Shown: one piece after another, positions 20,985 through 32,689 of the stretch
How the letters are laid out: each line of letters begins with the position of its first letter
Position numbering within the stretch: position 1 is the stretch's first letter
Origin: Toxonevra muliebris
Taxonomy: Eukaryota > Arthropoda > Insecta > Diptera > Pallopteridae
Assembly (NCBI GenBank): GCA_963691655.1
Contig: OY829328.1
Span: forward strand, 78,496,400-78,560,399
Length of the DNA stretch: 64,000 bases
Reading direction: 5' to 3'
The notes under the pieces: model-generated
Told to the model about the DNA's origin: nothing
What the model saw: the letters and a program-made list of their open reading frames with translations, nothing else
Databases searched by the model: none
Made by a program: the position numbers and the translations under genes

Positions 20985-23280
20985 TTCTTTAAATTTTCTT
21001 TTTCACATAATTTTTTTCTCTTGAATTAGAGATTTATGAATGCTTTTTTATAAATTTCTGATTGCAGAATTCAATTCAATAGAATTTTTCCCACTTTTTA
21101 CATAATTTTTCGCTCAAATTCGAGATTTCTCAACGAAGTTTTACAGATTTTTGGTCGCTGAATACCGAGTTAACAGATTTTTTTCTTTTTGAATTGAATA
21201 ATCTTTTCTTAATTAGAACGAATTGAACGAAGTCTCACAGATTTTTTTATCACTAAATTCAATTCAGCAAAAATTACCTTTCTCAGACAATTCTTTCCAC
21301 TTAAATTAGAGATTTTTGAATAATTTCTGAATCGCTGAATTCAATTCAGCGGAATTTTTCTAACTTTTTGCATAATTTTTTCACTCAAATAAAAGATTAG
21401 TGAACGATATTTTGCAGATTTTTGCCTGCTGAATATAGAGTTAGCAGACTTTCTCTGTTTTTAGTGAATAACTTTTCCTACTTAATAATACTTAATAAAA
21501 TAATAACAGATTTTTGTTCAATAATTCAATTCAGCAAGAAATTTTTTGTCTCAGATAATTCTTTTTACATAAATTAGAGATTTTTTAACGGTTTCTTATA
21601 AATTTCTAATTGCTGAATTCAATAATAAGATTTTTTTTAATGAAGCCTCACAGATTTTTGTTCAATAATTCAATTCAGCAAGAAATTTTTTGTCTCAGAT
21701 AATTCTTTCTACTTAAATTAGAGATTTTTGAACGGTTTCTTATAAATTTCTAATTGCTGAATTCAATTCAGCAAATTTTTTTTTTTTAAATAATTTTTTC
21801 CATTTAAATTAGAGATTCATGAACGATATATTTTTATAAATTGCTGAATCGCTGGATTCAATTAAGCGGGATTTTTCCAACTTTTTATATAATTTTTCAC
21901 TCAAATAAGAGATTTCTGAACAAAATTTCAGAGATTTTTGGCCGCTGAATACTAGTTATCAGACTTTTTTTGTTTTTTTTATTGAATAATTTTGATCCCT
22001 GAATTCAGTTCAGCAAGAAATTTTTTGTCTCAGATAATTCTTTCTACTTAAATTAGAGATTTTTGAACGGTTTCTTATAAATTTCTAATTGCTGAATTCA
22101 ATTCAGCAAATTTTTTTTTTTTAGATAATTTTTTCCACTTAAATTAGAGATTCATGAACCAATTTTTTATAAATTGCTGAATCGCTGGATTCAATTCAGC
22201 GGAATTTTTCTAACTTTTTATAAAATTTTTCACTCAAATAAGAGATTTCTGAACAAAATTTCAGAGATTTTTGGCAGCTGAATAATAGTTATCAGACTTT
22301 TTTTGTTTTTTTTATTGAATAATTTTGATCCCTGAATTCAGTTCAGCAAAAATTTGTTGTCTCAGATAATTCTTTCTACTTAAATTAGAGATTTTTAAAC
22401 GGCTTTCGATAAATTACTAATTGCTGAATTCAATTACGCAGATTTTTTTTTTAGACAATTTTTTTCACTTAAATTAGAGATTCATGAACGGTTTTTTATA
22501 AATTTCTGAATCGTTGAATTCAATTCAGCGGAATTTTTCTAACCTTTCACTCAAATTAGAAATTTCTGAACGTCGATTTACAGATTTTTGAGCGCTGAAT
22601 ACAGAGTTAGCAGACTTTTTTTATTAATCAATTTTTCATAATTAAATTTTTTGAAAGAAGTCTAATACATTTTTTATTTCATTAATTCAATTCAGAAAAA
22701 ATTTTTTGTCTCATATAATACGTTCTACCTAAATTAGAGATTTTTGAATGACTTCTTATAAATTTCCAATTGCTGAATTCAATTCAGCAAAAGTTTCCAT
22801 TCTCAGACAATTCTTTCTACTTAAATTAGAGTTTTTGCGAATGTCTTTTTATAAATTTCTAATCGCTGAATTCAATTCAGCAAAATTTTTCTGACTTTTC
22901 ACATAATTTTTCACACAAGTTTAAGATTTCTGAACAGCATTCTACAGACTTTTTAGCGCTGAATACCGTATGAGCAGAATTTTTTTTTTTCTATTAAATA
23001 CTATTTTTTTTACTTAAGTTAGAGATTGGAGAGCGACTTGTTATAAATTACTGAACGCTGTTTTCCATTCAGCAGTTTTTTTATTTTTCCGGATAAATTG
23101 TTTTACTTAAAATAGGGACTTTTTATAAATTTCTGAATTGCTGAATTCAATTCAGCGGAATTTTTTCATCTTTTTTCATAACTTATTTACTTAAATTAGA
23201 GATTTTTGGATGATTTTAAAGATTTGTTATTGCTGAATTTAATTCAGCTGAACTTTGTTTTTTGGATAAATTTTTTGAAA
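20985..23280. repeat. Degenerate AT-rich satellite-like array
   Basis: About 2.3 kb of diverged repeat blocks built from recurring phrases: AAATTAGAGATTT, TTATAAATTTCT, GCTGAATTCAATTCAGC and TTTTTCTAACTTTT. The phrase GCTGAATTCAATTCAGC is a palindrome except for its centre base and recurs many times. Higher-order units of a few hundred bases are suggested because long phrases repeat near 21690, 22040 and 22380. There is no coding capacity. Confidence 0.85.
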
Positions 23281-25014
23281 TAATTTTCGAATAGAAGAGT
23301 TTTCGGGTTCTGAGGCGATTCTTGAATCTGAGGCCTGTTTCTAGGTTACTATGATATTTTCCCTTTTTTTTTTTTACTTTGCTCTTTCATGCTGAAGTAT
23401 TTGACCATACTCTCAAGCTTTCTCTCGAATTATGATTTATTATTGGCAACATAGTCATTGCCATTGAGGCGCGATAAGTATCCAAGTAGTCTTTATGGAT
23501 TTGCTTTACTTTAAATAATATCTTCCATAGGGACATAATTTAATTGCCGGAAAAAACAATGTAAACATGTAAACCTACATCTGCTGCAATACCGCACACA
23601 TGCTTAGGACAAAAGAGATTCTAAATAACAACAGCAACAACAAAAACAACATATATCAGGAAATCTAAAACATGTTCAAAACTTTTACAAGTACCAAAAC
23701 TTTATTTTACAAAGCAAAACATATGCTAGGCTACATAGCTACAAAGACAGGAGTGAGAACAAACATATTTTTATTGCGAATTTTATACTTACAACAACAA
23801 TGTATAGATTTTTATCTATTAGAGAGTTACATAGCTACAAGCAACATATATACCCCGTACCTGCAACATATGCCACTTACATGAAATTTAAATCTATAGT
23901 ACACAGAATTACATATACAATGAAACTACAAACACTCGTGCCATTTAATTGACTATAACTATCTTGTAGATAGTACGCACTGAAACCACAAGAACAACAA
24001 CAGCAATAACAACAACAACAACAACAGCAATGAGACCTTCTTTATGTATAGTAGGTACATTGTTGCTTCTTTAATTTAATTGTATATATTTAAAATATTT
24101 CAGACGTTTGTTTCTTCTTCTTTTACTGCTCCTTGCTGCTGTTGCTATTGTTGTTGCTTTACAAAAGTTATTCACAGCTTAACACTGAACAGAATGTACA
24201 TGCTGGAGCTTGTGTAATTCATAGATACACAGATACTTAGTTACATTACCGTACATGCGCGAATTGTTTGTATATTTTTCTTTTTCCTCTTCTTGAACAA
24301 TTGAAAGTGTAATAAATAAATGTTAAAGTTGTTGCTGTTGCTGTTGCTATTGCTATCGCTGTTGCTGCTCTTGCTCCTGCTCCTTCTACACAGATGTGCG
24401 TGCCTTCGTTATATTCCCTTCAAAGAATGTTGAAAAATTACACAACAGAAATACCAAAATGAATGCAATAAATGAAGGGCGCAATCAGGAAGAATGAAAT
24501 GAAGTGAGCGAAGGTCTGCGCGAAGTGCAGATAGATAGCTACAGTGTAGAGTACCTAGACACTGATTGCATGAAAATTTCTTAAGGTTTCTGGTATGCGT
24601 AGCATTTTAAATTGCTGTCATGTACGTGAAGAGCGTTATTGTTTGCGCTGCTTACCACTTAAACAGATTCACTTTTATCACTTTAAAATATTATTGAAAT
24701 TTGAAAGGGTAGACAATTATTAGGCATGGTTAGCACTTAGAAGGAAGGGGATCCAGAGGTTGTAGGAGGAAGGGAGAGGTTTCAAGCTTTGGCATTTTCA
24801 AATAAGAGCAACGACAATTGCTGAGATATTAATCGACAAAAATTCGGAAACCACGCCTCTCTCTCTGCCTCCTTTGGACTCACTACTGATGCCCACTATA
24901 TTTATCAAAAACTTAGATTTCACTTAGCTTAAAAAAATTTGTTTTAAACTTTTTTTATAACCCTAATTATTCCTAGTATCAAATTTTACCCAATTTCTTT
25001 TAACTTTTTTGTTT
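23281..25014. other. Non-coding sequence with CAA/CTG-type microsatellites
   Basis: Contains (CAA)n near 23998-24028 and GTT/GCT-type triplet runs near 24130-24155 and 24330-24390. No gene or paired terminal repeat was recognised. Confidence 0.5.
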
Positions 25015-25016
25015 TA

Positions 25017-26239
25017 CAGGGTGACAATCGTAAAGTGACTCACATATTTCAGCAGTTATTTTCAAAAGGACGTACTTCCATTAAGTACAATTAAGTGTTA
25101 ACATTGCTGAATATATAAGCATTCATTTGAACCCCACCTCATTCAATATAACCTCCTTTAGCCTGCACACATGCCTTCAATCGATCCGGAAATCGTAGGA
25201 CTGTTCGCCGCAGGACTTCCTGATCAATTTCAGTCCAGGCTTTCTCTAATGAATTTGTCAGCGACTCCAGACTGTGGTGTTGAGATGCACAAGCCTTACT
25301 CTCTAAAATACTCCAAATAGAGTAGTCCATTGGATTCAAGTCTGGGGAGTATGGTGGCCATTCTTGAGATGTTATGAATCCAGAAAAATTGTCTTTTATC
25401 CATGTTTGCGTTAATTTTGCCATGTGGGAAGGTGCAGAATCTTGCTGGAAAGTCCAGTTTTCATTTCCAAATGTATCTTGGGCCCAGGAAAGAACATGTT
25501 CATTTAAAATGCTCCGATAAATAACCTGGTCAATTTTAACACCCTCTTCAACGAATATTAGAGGGGTTCTGGCATTAGCGGAAACTCCAGCCCATACCAT
25601 AACGGAAGCTGGCTTTTGAACTCGGCCAACAGTCCTATTTTGTTGCGATGATGATGTTAGCCACATTCGGTCATTTTGCGCATTGAAATGTTGTTCAACC
25701 GTGAAAATTTTTTCATCTGTAAACAAGATATTTTCAACATTTTTTAACACGGAGGAGCGTAGCAACGCCTTGCATCTTTGCAGTCGCAAATGTTTCTTTT
25801 TTTGTTTCAGATCTTGAGCTTTTCGGAGCTTGTACGGCTTAAGATTAAGCTTTGATTTTGCAATGATTCGCACTGTTTCACGGTTTACTCCCACTTCCTT
25901 AGCGATTTTTTTCATTGAGCGCCTTGGATTTCGCTTGATTCGTTTACGAATTTTTTCTGTTAAACCAGTTGAAAATTTTCCCCGGTCTCTATCTCCAAAA
26001 CCCCCAGTTTCATTATATCGAATAATAGCTCGGTCTACCGTACGACTTGACAAATTTAAAGCCTTTGCAATTTGACGGCTACTATAATTTGCCAAATGAA
26101 ATTTCATAATTTCACGACGAATATTTTCCTTGTCCATTTTTATGGAAATTTCAAAATGTAATAACAAAAATTCAAATGAAATTAAAAGCAAAGCCAATGA
26201 TGAATGAATTTGCTTTTTAAATTAACAATTGTCACCCTG
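25017..26239 (-). mobile_element. maT-type (DD37D) transposon, copy A
   Basis: TA duplications lie at 25015-25016 and 26240-26241. The outer ends are CAGGGTGACAAT on both sides. Compared with copy B at 51879-53166, the end next to the transposase start has lost roughly 50-60 bp immediately inside GGGTGACAATTGT. Most of that terminal repeat is therefore gone, while the transposase frame remains open. It is the first of three elements in a row in the same orientation. Confidence 0.92.
25139..26197 (-). CDS. maT-family transposase, uninterrupted
   Basis: 352 codons from the first Met; the likely true start is Met21 (MDKENIRREIMKF), because the preceding residues look like translated leader. N-terminal helix-turn-helix: YSSRQIAKALNLSSRTVDRAI. 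A second paired-like helix region has RRSMKKIAKEVGVNRETVRII. Catalytic residues are seen in LFTDEKIF (D), FQQDSAPSH (D) and SPDLNPMDYSIW (D), with 37 residues between the last two, the DD37D pattern of maT elements. It would act in the nucleus by cutting at the element ends. No stop or frameshift is visible. It lacks four residues near position 77 compared with copy B. Whether it is active is unknown. Confidence 0.92.
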   Translation of the reverse strand: MALLLISFEFLLLHFEISIKMDKENIRREIMKFHLANYSSRQIAKALNLSSRTVDRAIIRYNETGGFGDRDRGKFSTGLTEKIRKRIKRNPRRSMKKIAKEVGVNRETVRIIAKSKLNLKPYKLRKAQDLKQKKKHLRLQRCKALLRSSVLKNVENILFTDEKIFTVEQHFNAQNDRMWLTSSSQQNRTVGRVQKPASVMVWAGVSANARTPLIFVEEGVKIDQVIYRSILNEHVLSWAQDTFGNENWTFQQDSAPSHMAKLTQTWIKDNFSGFITSQEWPPYSPDLNPMDYSIWSILESKACASQHHSLESLTNSLEKAWTEIDQEVLRRTVLRFPDRLKACVQAKGGYIE

Positions 26240-26327
26240 TAAATATTTTAGATTTTCCGTTTATTATCACCTCCCACGGGGGGGAGGGAGGTTTCAAGTG
26301 GTATACTCTGGTAACCTGACCAATCTA

Positions 26328-27546
26328 CAGGGTGTTTTTTTTAGAAGTGTGGTTTTCAAGAAGAAATAAAACGCATATAATTTAATGTTATGGCCAAGAA
26401 TTTAGCTTTATTATAAATTTAAGGGTTTGCCATTATGTTTTAAAAATGATTTCGGGCAAGTGGCCGCCGCGGCTGGTTCGAATAAATTCCAGCCGATTTG
26501 CAGCAATTGGGACCGTATGTCAATAATAACGCGCCGAATATTCTCATCCATGGCGTCAATCATCTCGGGCTTATCTGCGTAGACAAGCGACTTCACATAA
26601 CCCCACAAAAAATAGTCCAGCGGTGTTAAATCGCACGATCTTGGAGGCCCATGACGCGAGATAATGCGCTCACCAAAAGTTTCTTTCAATAAATTGATTG
26701 TTTCGTTGGCTGTATGGCATGTAGCGCCGTCTTGTTGGAACCAAAGGTCGTCCACATCAACATCCTCCAATTCAGGCACGAATTGGAGGACTGTAACATT
26801 ATGGCCGGCTTCATCTTTGAAGATGTATGGACCAATGATTCCCTCTGCCCATAGACTAAACCAAACAGTGACTTGTTGAGGATGTAACGGCGCCTCAACA
26901 ATGGCTTGTGTATTATCATCACTCCAAATGCGACAATTTTGCTTATTAACGTAGCCATTCAACCAAAAATGAGCTTCGTCGCTGAACAAAATTTTCTTGT
27001 GAAAATCAGGATCGGTGACTATCTCGTGTTGGGCCCTTTCACCGAAAGTGCGACGCGCTTGATGGTTGTTCGACTTCAATTCTTACACGAGTTGGATTTT
27101 GTAAGCCTGCAAACCAAGATCCTTCCGCAAAATCTTCCATAAAGTGGATGAGCACAGTTCCAATTGTTGCACGCGATGGCGGATAGACTCATTCGGGTCT
27201 TCTTCGATACTCTGCTCCACAGCAGCAATAACGTCTTGGGTGCACACTGTACGACGTCTCTGAGGATGCGCATTATTCACTAGAGTAAACGTGGTGCGAA
27301 ACCGATCCATGGTTGCTCGAATTACCGACTCTGCAAGGCGAATAAGTCGACCGAATATTGGACGCAGCGCGCGATACGTCGCGCGAACCGAACCATTATT
27401 TTGGTAATAAATTTGCACGATTTGCAAACGTTGCTCAGGAGTAAGTCTATTCATTATGAAATGGCAAACCAAACTGATCAAAAAGACCAACTCCGAAAAA
27501 AGTATTGCCAGATTGAAAACCACACTTCTAAAAAAAAAACACCCTT
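26328..27546 (-). mobile_element. Tc1/mariner-superfamily element of the DD41D-like group
   Basis: TA lies at 26326-26327 and 27547-27548. The inverted ends begin CAGGGTGTTTTTT and share TTAGAAGTGTGGTTTTCAA on both sides. The last base of the right end is changed (CACCCTT for CACCCTG). It sits 88 bp from copy A of the maT element and in the same orientation. Confidence 0.9.
26411..27523 (-). pseudogene. DD41D-like transposase, one frameshift
   Basis: Two overlapping-frame segments, 27523-27083 and 27079-26411, form one protein of about 350 residues split by a frameshift near 27080. The start is probably MNRLTPEQRLQIVQIYY, in-frame Met24 of the first segment. Catalytic residues are in FSDEAHFWLNGYV, WFQQDGATCHTA and LTPLDYFLWGY. 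The last two are 37 residues apart here. The relic at 11260-12130 has about four more residues just before RSCDL, so the 37 probably reflects a small deletion in a 41-residue spacer. Apart from the frameshift, the reading frame is largely preserved. Confidence 0.85.
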
Positions 27547-27584
27547 TATCTGAATATGAGCTAACCCCCTTGACTGAAGTTTGG

Positions 27585-28701
27585 TCTGGGTTGCTACTTA
27601 AGTTTTAAGATAGAACAAGTAAAAACAAAACAATTTATCATTGAAAATGGCTTTATTGTTTTTCAAAATATTCTCCATGAAGTTCAATACACTTTTGCAT
27701 GCGTTTGAACCAATTTTCGAAGTATTTGTCGCATTCCGAATGGGATAACTCTAAAACATGTGTTTTGAACGGATCAACCGCTTCTTCAGGCGACGAAAAA
27801 CGTTGACCTCGTAATTTATTTTTGATGTGAGGGAATAAAAAGAAGTCATTGGGTGCCAAATCAGGACTGTACGGCGGTCAAAAAGGCTCTCGTTTGAGCT
27901 GATGTATGAGAGCTCGCATTGTCGTGGTGGAGAATGATTCGTCTTTGACGGCTGGTTTTCCTTATTTCTCCGAACACTTCGAGCAAACAAATGGTGGTGT
28001 ACCATTCAGAATTGACTGTTCTACGTTGCTCTAATGGCACGGAGGCCACATGACCAGTTTTTCCGTAAAAACAGGCGACCATTTGCTTCGAAGTGCTTCG
28101 TGCGCGTACAACTTTTGCTGGATTTGGCTCACTTTGGAAGACCCATACAGTCGATTGTTGTTTAATTTCGGGCTCATATGCATATATTCATGATTCGTCA
28201 CCTGTTGTTTTTGGCAATATTGAATGTATGCGAGTGGAACTAATGCCCAAGCATGCCTCAATATCACGATAAGTCACATGCTTATCTTGCAATAAAAGTT
28301 CACGCAAAGCATCGATGTTTTCTGGCACAACAACCGATTTTGGACGACCTTCACGAAATTCGTCCTGGAGCGAACTACGACCACGATTGAATTCCGAAAA
28401 CCAGCGAAACACGGTGGTTCAGGATGGTGGTTCATCACCAAAAGTTAAAGAGAATTGATTGGCTGACTGTTGTTAAGTTAATCCACATCAAAAATCATCG
28501 CACGAAAATGTTCACGTTTTAAATCTATTTTTTGGCCGAGATGAATTTTTCAAGTCACAGTAAACAACACGAATAGCGCTCGTATGACAAAACGTTCTAA
28601 GTTCTTTTACCATTAAAAACGTCAAAATTTCCGATGATGACATCAGATTTGACATATCTATACTGGTGTTGCCATATCTCAAAACTGAAGTAGTAACACT
28701 C
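27585..28701 (-). mobile_element. Mariner (DD34D) with degraded transposase
   Basis: The right end reads GAGTGTTACTACTTCAGTTT on the complement and the left end has GGGTTGCTACTTAAGTTTT. They pair with several mismatches, and TA follows the right end. The minus-strand translation in three frames gives FRWFSEFNRGRSSLQDEFREGRPKS, TTGDESWIY (first D), LHHDNASSHTS (second D) and SPDLAPNDFFLFPHIKNKLRG (third D). It ends ELHGEYFEKQ at 27653. Frameshifts near 28190, 28080, 27990 and 27870 make it a pseudogene. Confidence 0.85.
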
Positions 28702-28703
28702 GT

Positions 28704-29392
28704 ATAAAAGCAACAAAGACTATTTTATATTGTAAAGCCAGTGAATCATCTTAGGAGTAATATCTAAAGCCTAGTGGCGTTTATGACTTGAATTATTTTA
28801 GTGGGTATCCCAGTTAAGTCTTTTGCTAAGTATAATGCCCAAGTACTTGACTTCTTCACAATATATATTCAATAACCGTGCCTTGAATGGAAAGGAAACC
28901 GAGGTTCGATTTGTACCATCCAAAAAAGTAAACAAGAATGGCTTTATAGAGGTCACTGGCGGACCCAACAAGGGTTTTTAGATATAAACCTCTCCTCCTA
29001 CTGATATAGAGATATAAACCAGTCGAATTTTAAGAAAATTTTTTCCAAAGAAAAGTTCTGAAATCAAGTAGTTTAACGAAAACAAGACATCATTCGACCC
29101 TTAAAGTGTAAAGTTTAAAGCGATTTAACATTTTTAGACTTTCTGTTTTCTTTCGAATTTAAAAATAAAAGTACTACAAAAAAATGTTACAGTGAATATT
29201 CGCTTAAAGAATTCTATGGTTTTTGTTGACATTAATTTTTCTTATTCTCTATTAAAAAGTTTTTATTGTGTTAAAAGTAAAAACTGCACTTTAGTGCGCT
29301 TTTGATTATATCACTTTTTCAGTTGTAGAAAATACATAATAAAAAAAACTTTTCTTTTAAAACTTGTCAAAGAATTCTATCGATAAGATGCA
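28704..29392. other. AT-rich spacer without recognisable feature
   Basis: A stretch near 28770-28900 is less AT-rich and may be a decayed LINE piece, but no motif is secure. Confidence 0.35.
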
Positions 29393-29394
29393 TA

Positions 29395-30252
29395 GGGGAG
29401 TGTCGTCATGGTCGGGTCGCTGTCAGGGCCGGGACAGTATCGTTGTCTCCGTTATATCTCACTGGCGTCCGTTAAGTTAATATACAGTATTGCTTGTTTG
29501 TCATGACGAAAGCAAAATTTTCATGCTATTTCGAGTTGAGAGCGTGACGTTTATATAAGTATTAAAAGAAGAAAAGTGACCGAGTGCTAAAAGAAGAGTA
29601 AAAAAACTTTTTAGTAGTGCCAGAAAAAGTGGATTAATTGAAAAAATAACATCCAAACTTCAAAGTCAATTAGTTTAAATTGTTCGATAAGGTTTACGAA
29701 ATGGAAATATGTAGCTTTTCTTGAGGTTTGCGTCACGCGAATATGCTGTAAGTGATGTGAAACTAAATGACGTGTTGCCAGGGTCAGAGCAATACTTGTA
29801 ATCAGGGTCGGAACACCGAAAATTTTGTTGTAAGGATGCGTTTTGACTTTGGAAATACACATCGTGCGTGTTTTTCGTGTCATTTTATCTTATCGTATGT
29901 GTATAAAAAAACCTAATTTTCATTAAAATTCACACAGAAGGATTTTTATTTTGTTTTCAGGTCTCTTTTCTAGGTTTTCATGTGTAATTTTTCCTTTTTC
30001 CTTGATTTTTATGTTATTTTCAATTATATTCTTTCGTTTCTTATTGATTTTAACAGCGCTCCGGCACTGACTACAATTTTTGCTCATTGTAAATGTCTAT
30101 AACTCCTGAACCATTAATCCAATTATATTTTAATGTTCAGCAAAAACATTGCAATTTATGAGATCTTTTCAATGATATCCAAAAAAAATTCGGCGTTCCA
30201 TGGAAGTTATGTGCAAAAGTCAAAATATGCTCCAACCTCGACGACACTCCCC
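29395..30252. mobile_element. TIR element of 858 bp with TA flanks
   Basis: Perfect inverted ends GGGGAGTGTCGTC at 29395-29407 and their complement at 30240-30252 are each flanked by TA (29393-29394 and 30253-30254). No transposase motif is seen. The minus-strand frame at 29611-29883 is not recognisable. Probably a non-autonomous Tc1/mariner-superfamily element; the internal sequence is otherwise AT-rich. Confidence 0.7.
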
Positions 30253-30254
30253 TA

Positions 30255-31426
30255 CATACTGTATATGTAACTAAAGAGCACTTTTCTTAAAAATCCCAAT
30301 AGAAAAAAGAGTGTATGCTTTAAAATTACTGAAAATATATTCTTAAAGCTAAAGTTCAAAGCTTTCATTTTTAATTTAAAACATTCTTTACACCTTCAAA
30401 CCCATAGCAATTTTATTTCGTATGTTTTATAAAAATTGCAAAACTTTTTTAAACTTTTTTCGTATTAACATATTTTCATATGCAGCATGATTTTAGTTTT
30501 ATTTTTGTTACCAATTTATTTTATACTATAGAAGTTTGAACCAACTCAAACTGTTCAAAAAATGCAATTTGCCAGCGCCACCATTCATCGGAAGCCTGAA
30601 AATGACGAAGAAAAACTTTTTACCTTCATTTCACTCAACTATTGAAATTCAATGCACGTTTTTAGTTGCCAAAAAAAAAAACAAGAAGAAGCAGAGAATC
30701 ATTTGCAATCGGACACTGTTAACGTGTTTTGAGTTTCAGTTTCTGTCTTGTCTATTTCTCCATGTGGAACTACATGCCATGAAATATTCTTTTTTTGATG
30801 ATGGATGAAATGGGCAACTTAACGCATTGACAAGTTGAATTAATGTCAAAAAAATTCTATATGCTGTGTAGGAAGTGTCAGAAAAATTTGTAGGTTATCT
30901 ATAAAGAAGAAATTGTAAGTAAATACCAAAACGAGTTGAAATGAGAAATTGAATAATGTGCACTCAAGCGAGTGAAGTTAAATTTTTTTTTTTTTTGGTT
31001 TGAAAATTTCAAAAAACTTTGATAGTTTGATAAGTGATTGAAGCAAAAAACTTTTTTGAACTCACTAATAACATTTAAGTGAATAGCTTTGAGCTTTAAT
31101 GTTGTGATTTTGTTGCTATACCCCTGAGTGAGCTTTCGAGCACTGATATCAAATTCTTTGCTAAAAGCAGAAGCTGTTATTCTAAAAAATTAAAGTTGTG
31201 TGCTTGAGGCTGAAAAGCTTTAAGCTTTAAGCCAGTGATGTATATTTGAAAGTTTGTTTTAAGTTTCAAAGCACTGATGCTGATTTGTATGCTAAAGAAT
31301 GAAAAGCTTTCAATACTTAGTTATTATATTTGAAAGTTCGCAAGTGTAAAGCTTTGATCTTTAGAGTAGTGATGCTGATTCCTATACTCGTGAAGGAAAA
31401 GCTTTTAGTTTCAAAGTACTGACGCG
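30255..31426. other. AT-rich sequence, AAGCTTT-rich toward the right
   Basis: No gene is recognised. From about 31090 a loosely repeated phrase built on GAAAAGCTTT, TTTAAAG and AGTGATGCTGATT appears. It resumes beyond the hAT-type element near 32700, suggesting one diverged repeat field split by that insertion. Confidence 0.45.
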
Positions 31427-32685
31427 CAGTGATGGAAAATTTGATACAATTGTACCTTTTTCTGACTTTTTCAAACAACAAGGTACATAAGGTACAAGTG
31501 TCACATTTTAGGTAAGATCTTGTTAATGGACAAAAAATGTTAAACCTAAATTTCAAAAAAAAAAAGAAAAATTTTTTTAATTTTTTGTAATTTGTATAAG
31601 TTTTTACTCATTTAGATGAACACAAGAGCAAAACAATTTTTTTTAACCTAATAATATGCATCTAAAGTAGGGTAGCCAGATTTTTGAACCGCGAAATCAG
31701 ACGTTGGAAAGCAGTGCAAAATCAGTGCAAATCAGTACAGTTTTAATGCTTTTATTACCTAGCAATTACAATGTAATATAGTGATATAAACGTTCTGAAA
31801 TTTTTTCTCCGATTTTGTGTGTTCTTTTTACATTTTCTTCGTTAGGAGACAATGTTGATTAAGTATCAGTTTCCATACTAAGAGAATTGTGAGAGCTCCA
31901 GTAAAAACTTACGTTAACCGACTTTTCTTCAAGAAAATATTGCTTTTCTTCTCTCGATAGTAGCAACTCTTATGTATTTTATATTGTGAACAATAAGAAT
32001 AAGAAACAAGACTGTCTGCAAGAACGATTTTAAGACCATTAAGGTTAAGCACAAAAATTCTTAAGATATTAATTTGAAAAAATCAGTACATTTACATACT
32101 GATTTCGAAATTTCAAAAAATCGGTATTTAAAAAAAAAATCGGGACATATCCTGATCAAATCAGTACGTTTGGCTACATTAATCTAAAGCCTCTACATTG
32201 GTTGTAAATTTTTTGAAATTTTGATCATAAATTCCGATTTTTCGAAATTTTTCAGAAAAAATTTGTTTCAAAGCTCACAACTTAGTAATTGCTGTTTATA
32301 CATAAAGAAAAACATAATATAAAAATAATTTTTAAATCAAAAAATGTGCATTGGCGCAAATAGCTCATTGGTCAAAGCCATATATTGCCCACTAGTTAAT
32401 TTCAGATTTTAGCACTTGTAATTAAGAAATTGAAAAAGTCATAGAACAAAAGTTGTTCAAAAAGAAGAAGAATGCTATTCTTTAGTATTTTTTTAAGCAA
32501 AATTTGCCTTGTTGGGCAGGGAAGGGTTAAATTTTATTAAAAATATATTTATATTTTGTTATTTATTTTTTAAATTTTTTGTCCAATGTGCTAATTGTAT
32601 CTAAAATTTGTTAGTTGCAATTAATGTACATTGTAGTTTGAAACAGTCGGGAAAAAGTACAATTCTACGTACTTTACCATCACTG
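31427..32685. mobile_element. hAT-like element, outer of a nested pair
   Basis: The inverted ends are CAGTGATGG at 31427 and CCATCACTG at 32677-32685, with further pairing at subterminal ATTGTAC motifs. CAGTGATGG is a typical hAT end. The 8-bp flanks (CTGACGCG and GCCTGCAC) do not match, so the target duplication is not confirmed. No transposase frame. It contains the smaller element at 31668-32181. Confidence 0.55.
31668..32181. mobile_element. hAT-type MITE of 514 bp, inner of a nested pair
   Basis: A perfect 8-bp duplication, ATCTAAAG, lies at 31660-31667 and 32182-32189. The ends TAGGGTAGCCAGA and, on the complement, TAATGTAGCCAAA pair with some mismatches. Internal AATCAGTAC and AATCAGTGC motifs near both ends may be subterminal repeats. 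Non-coding. Confidence 0.75.
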
Positions 32686-32689
32686 GCCT

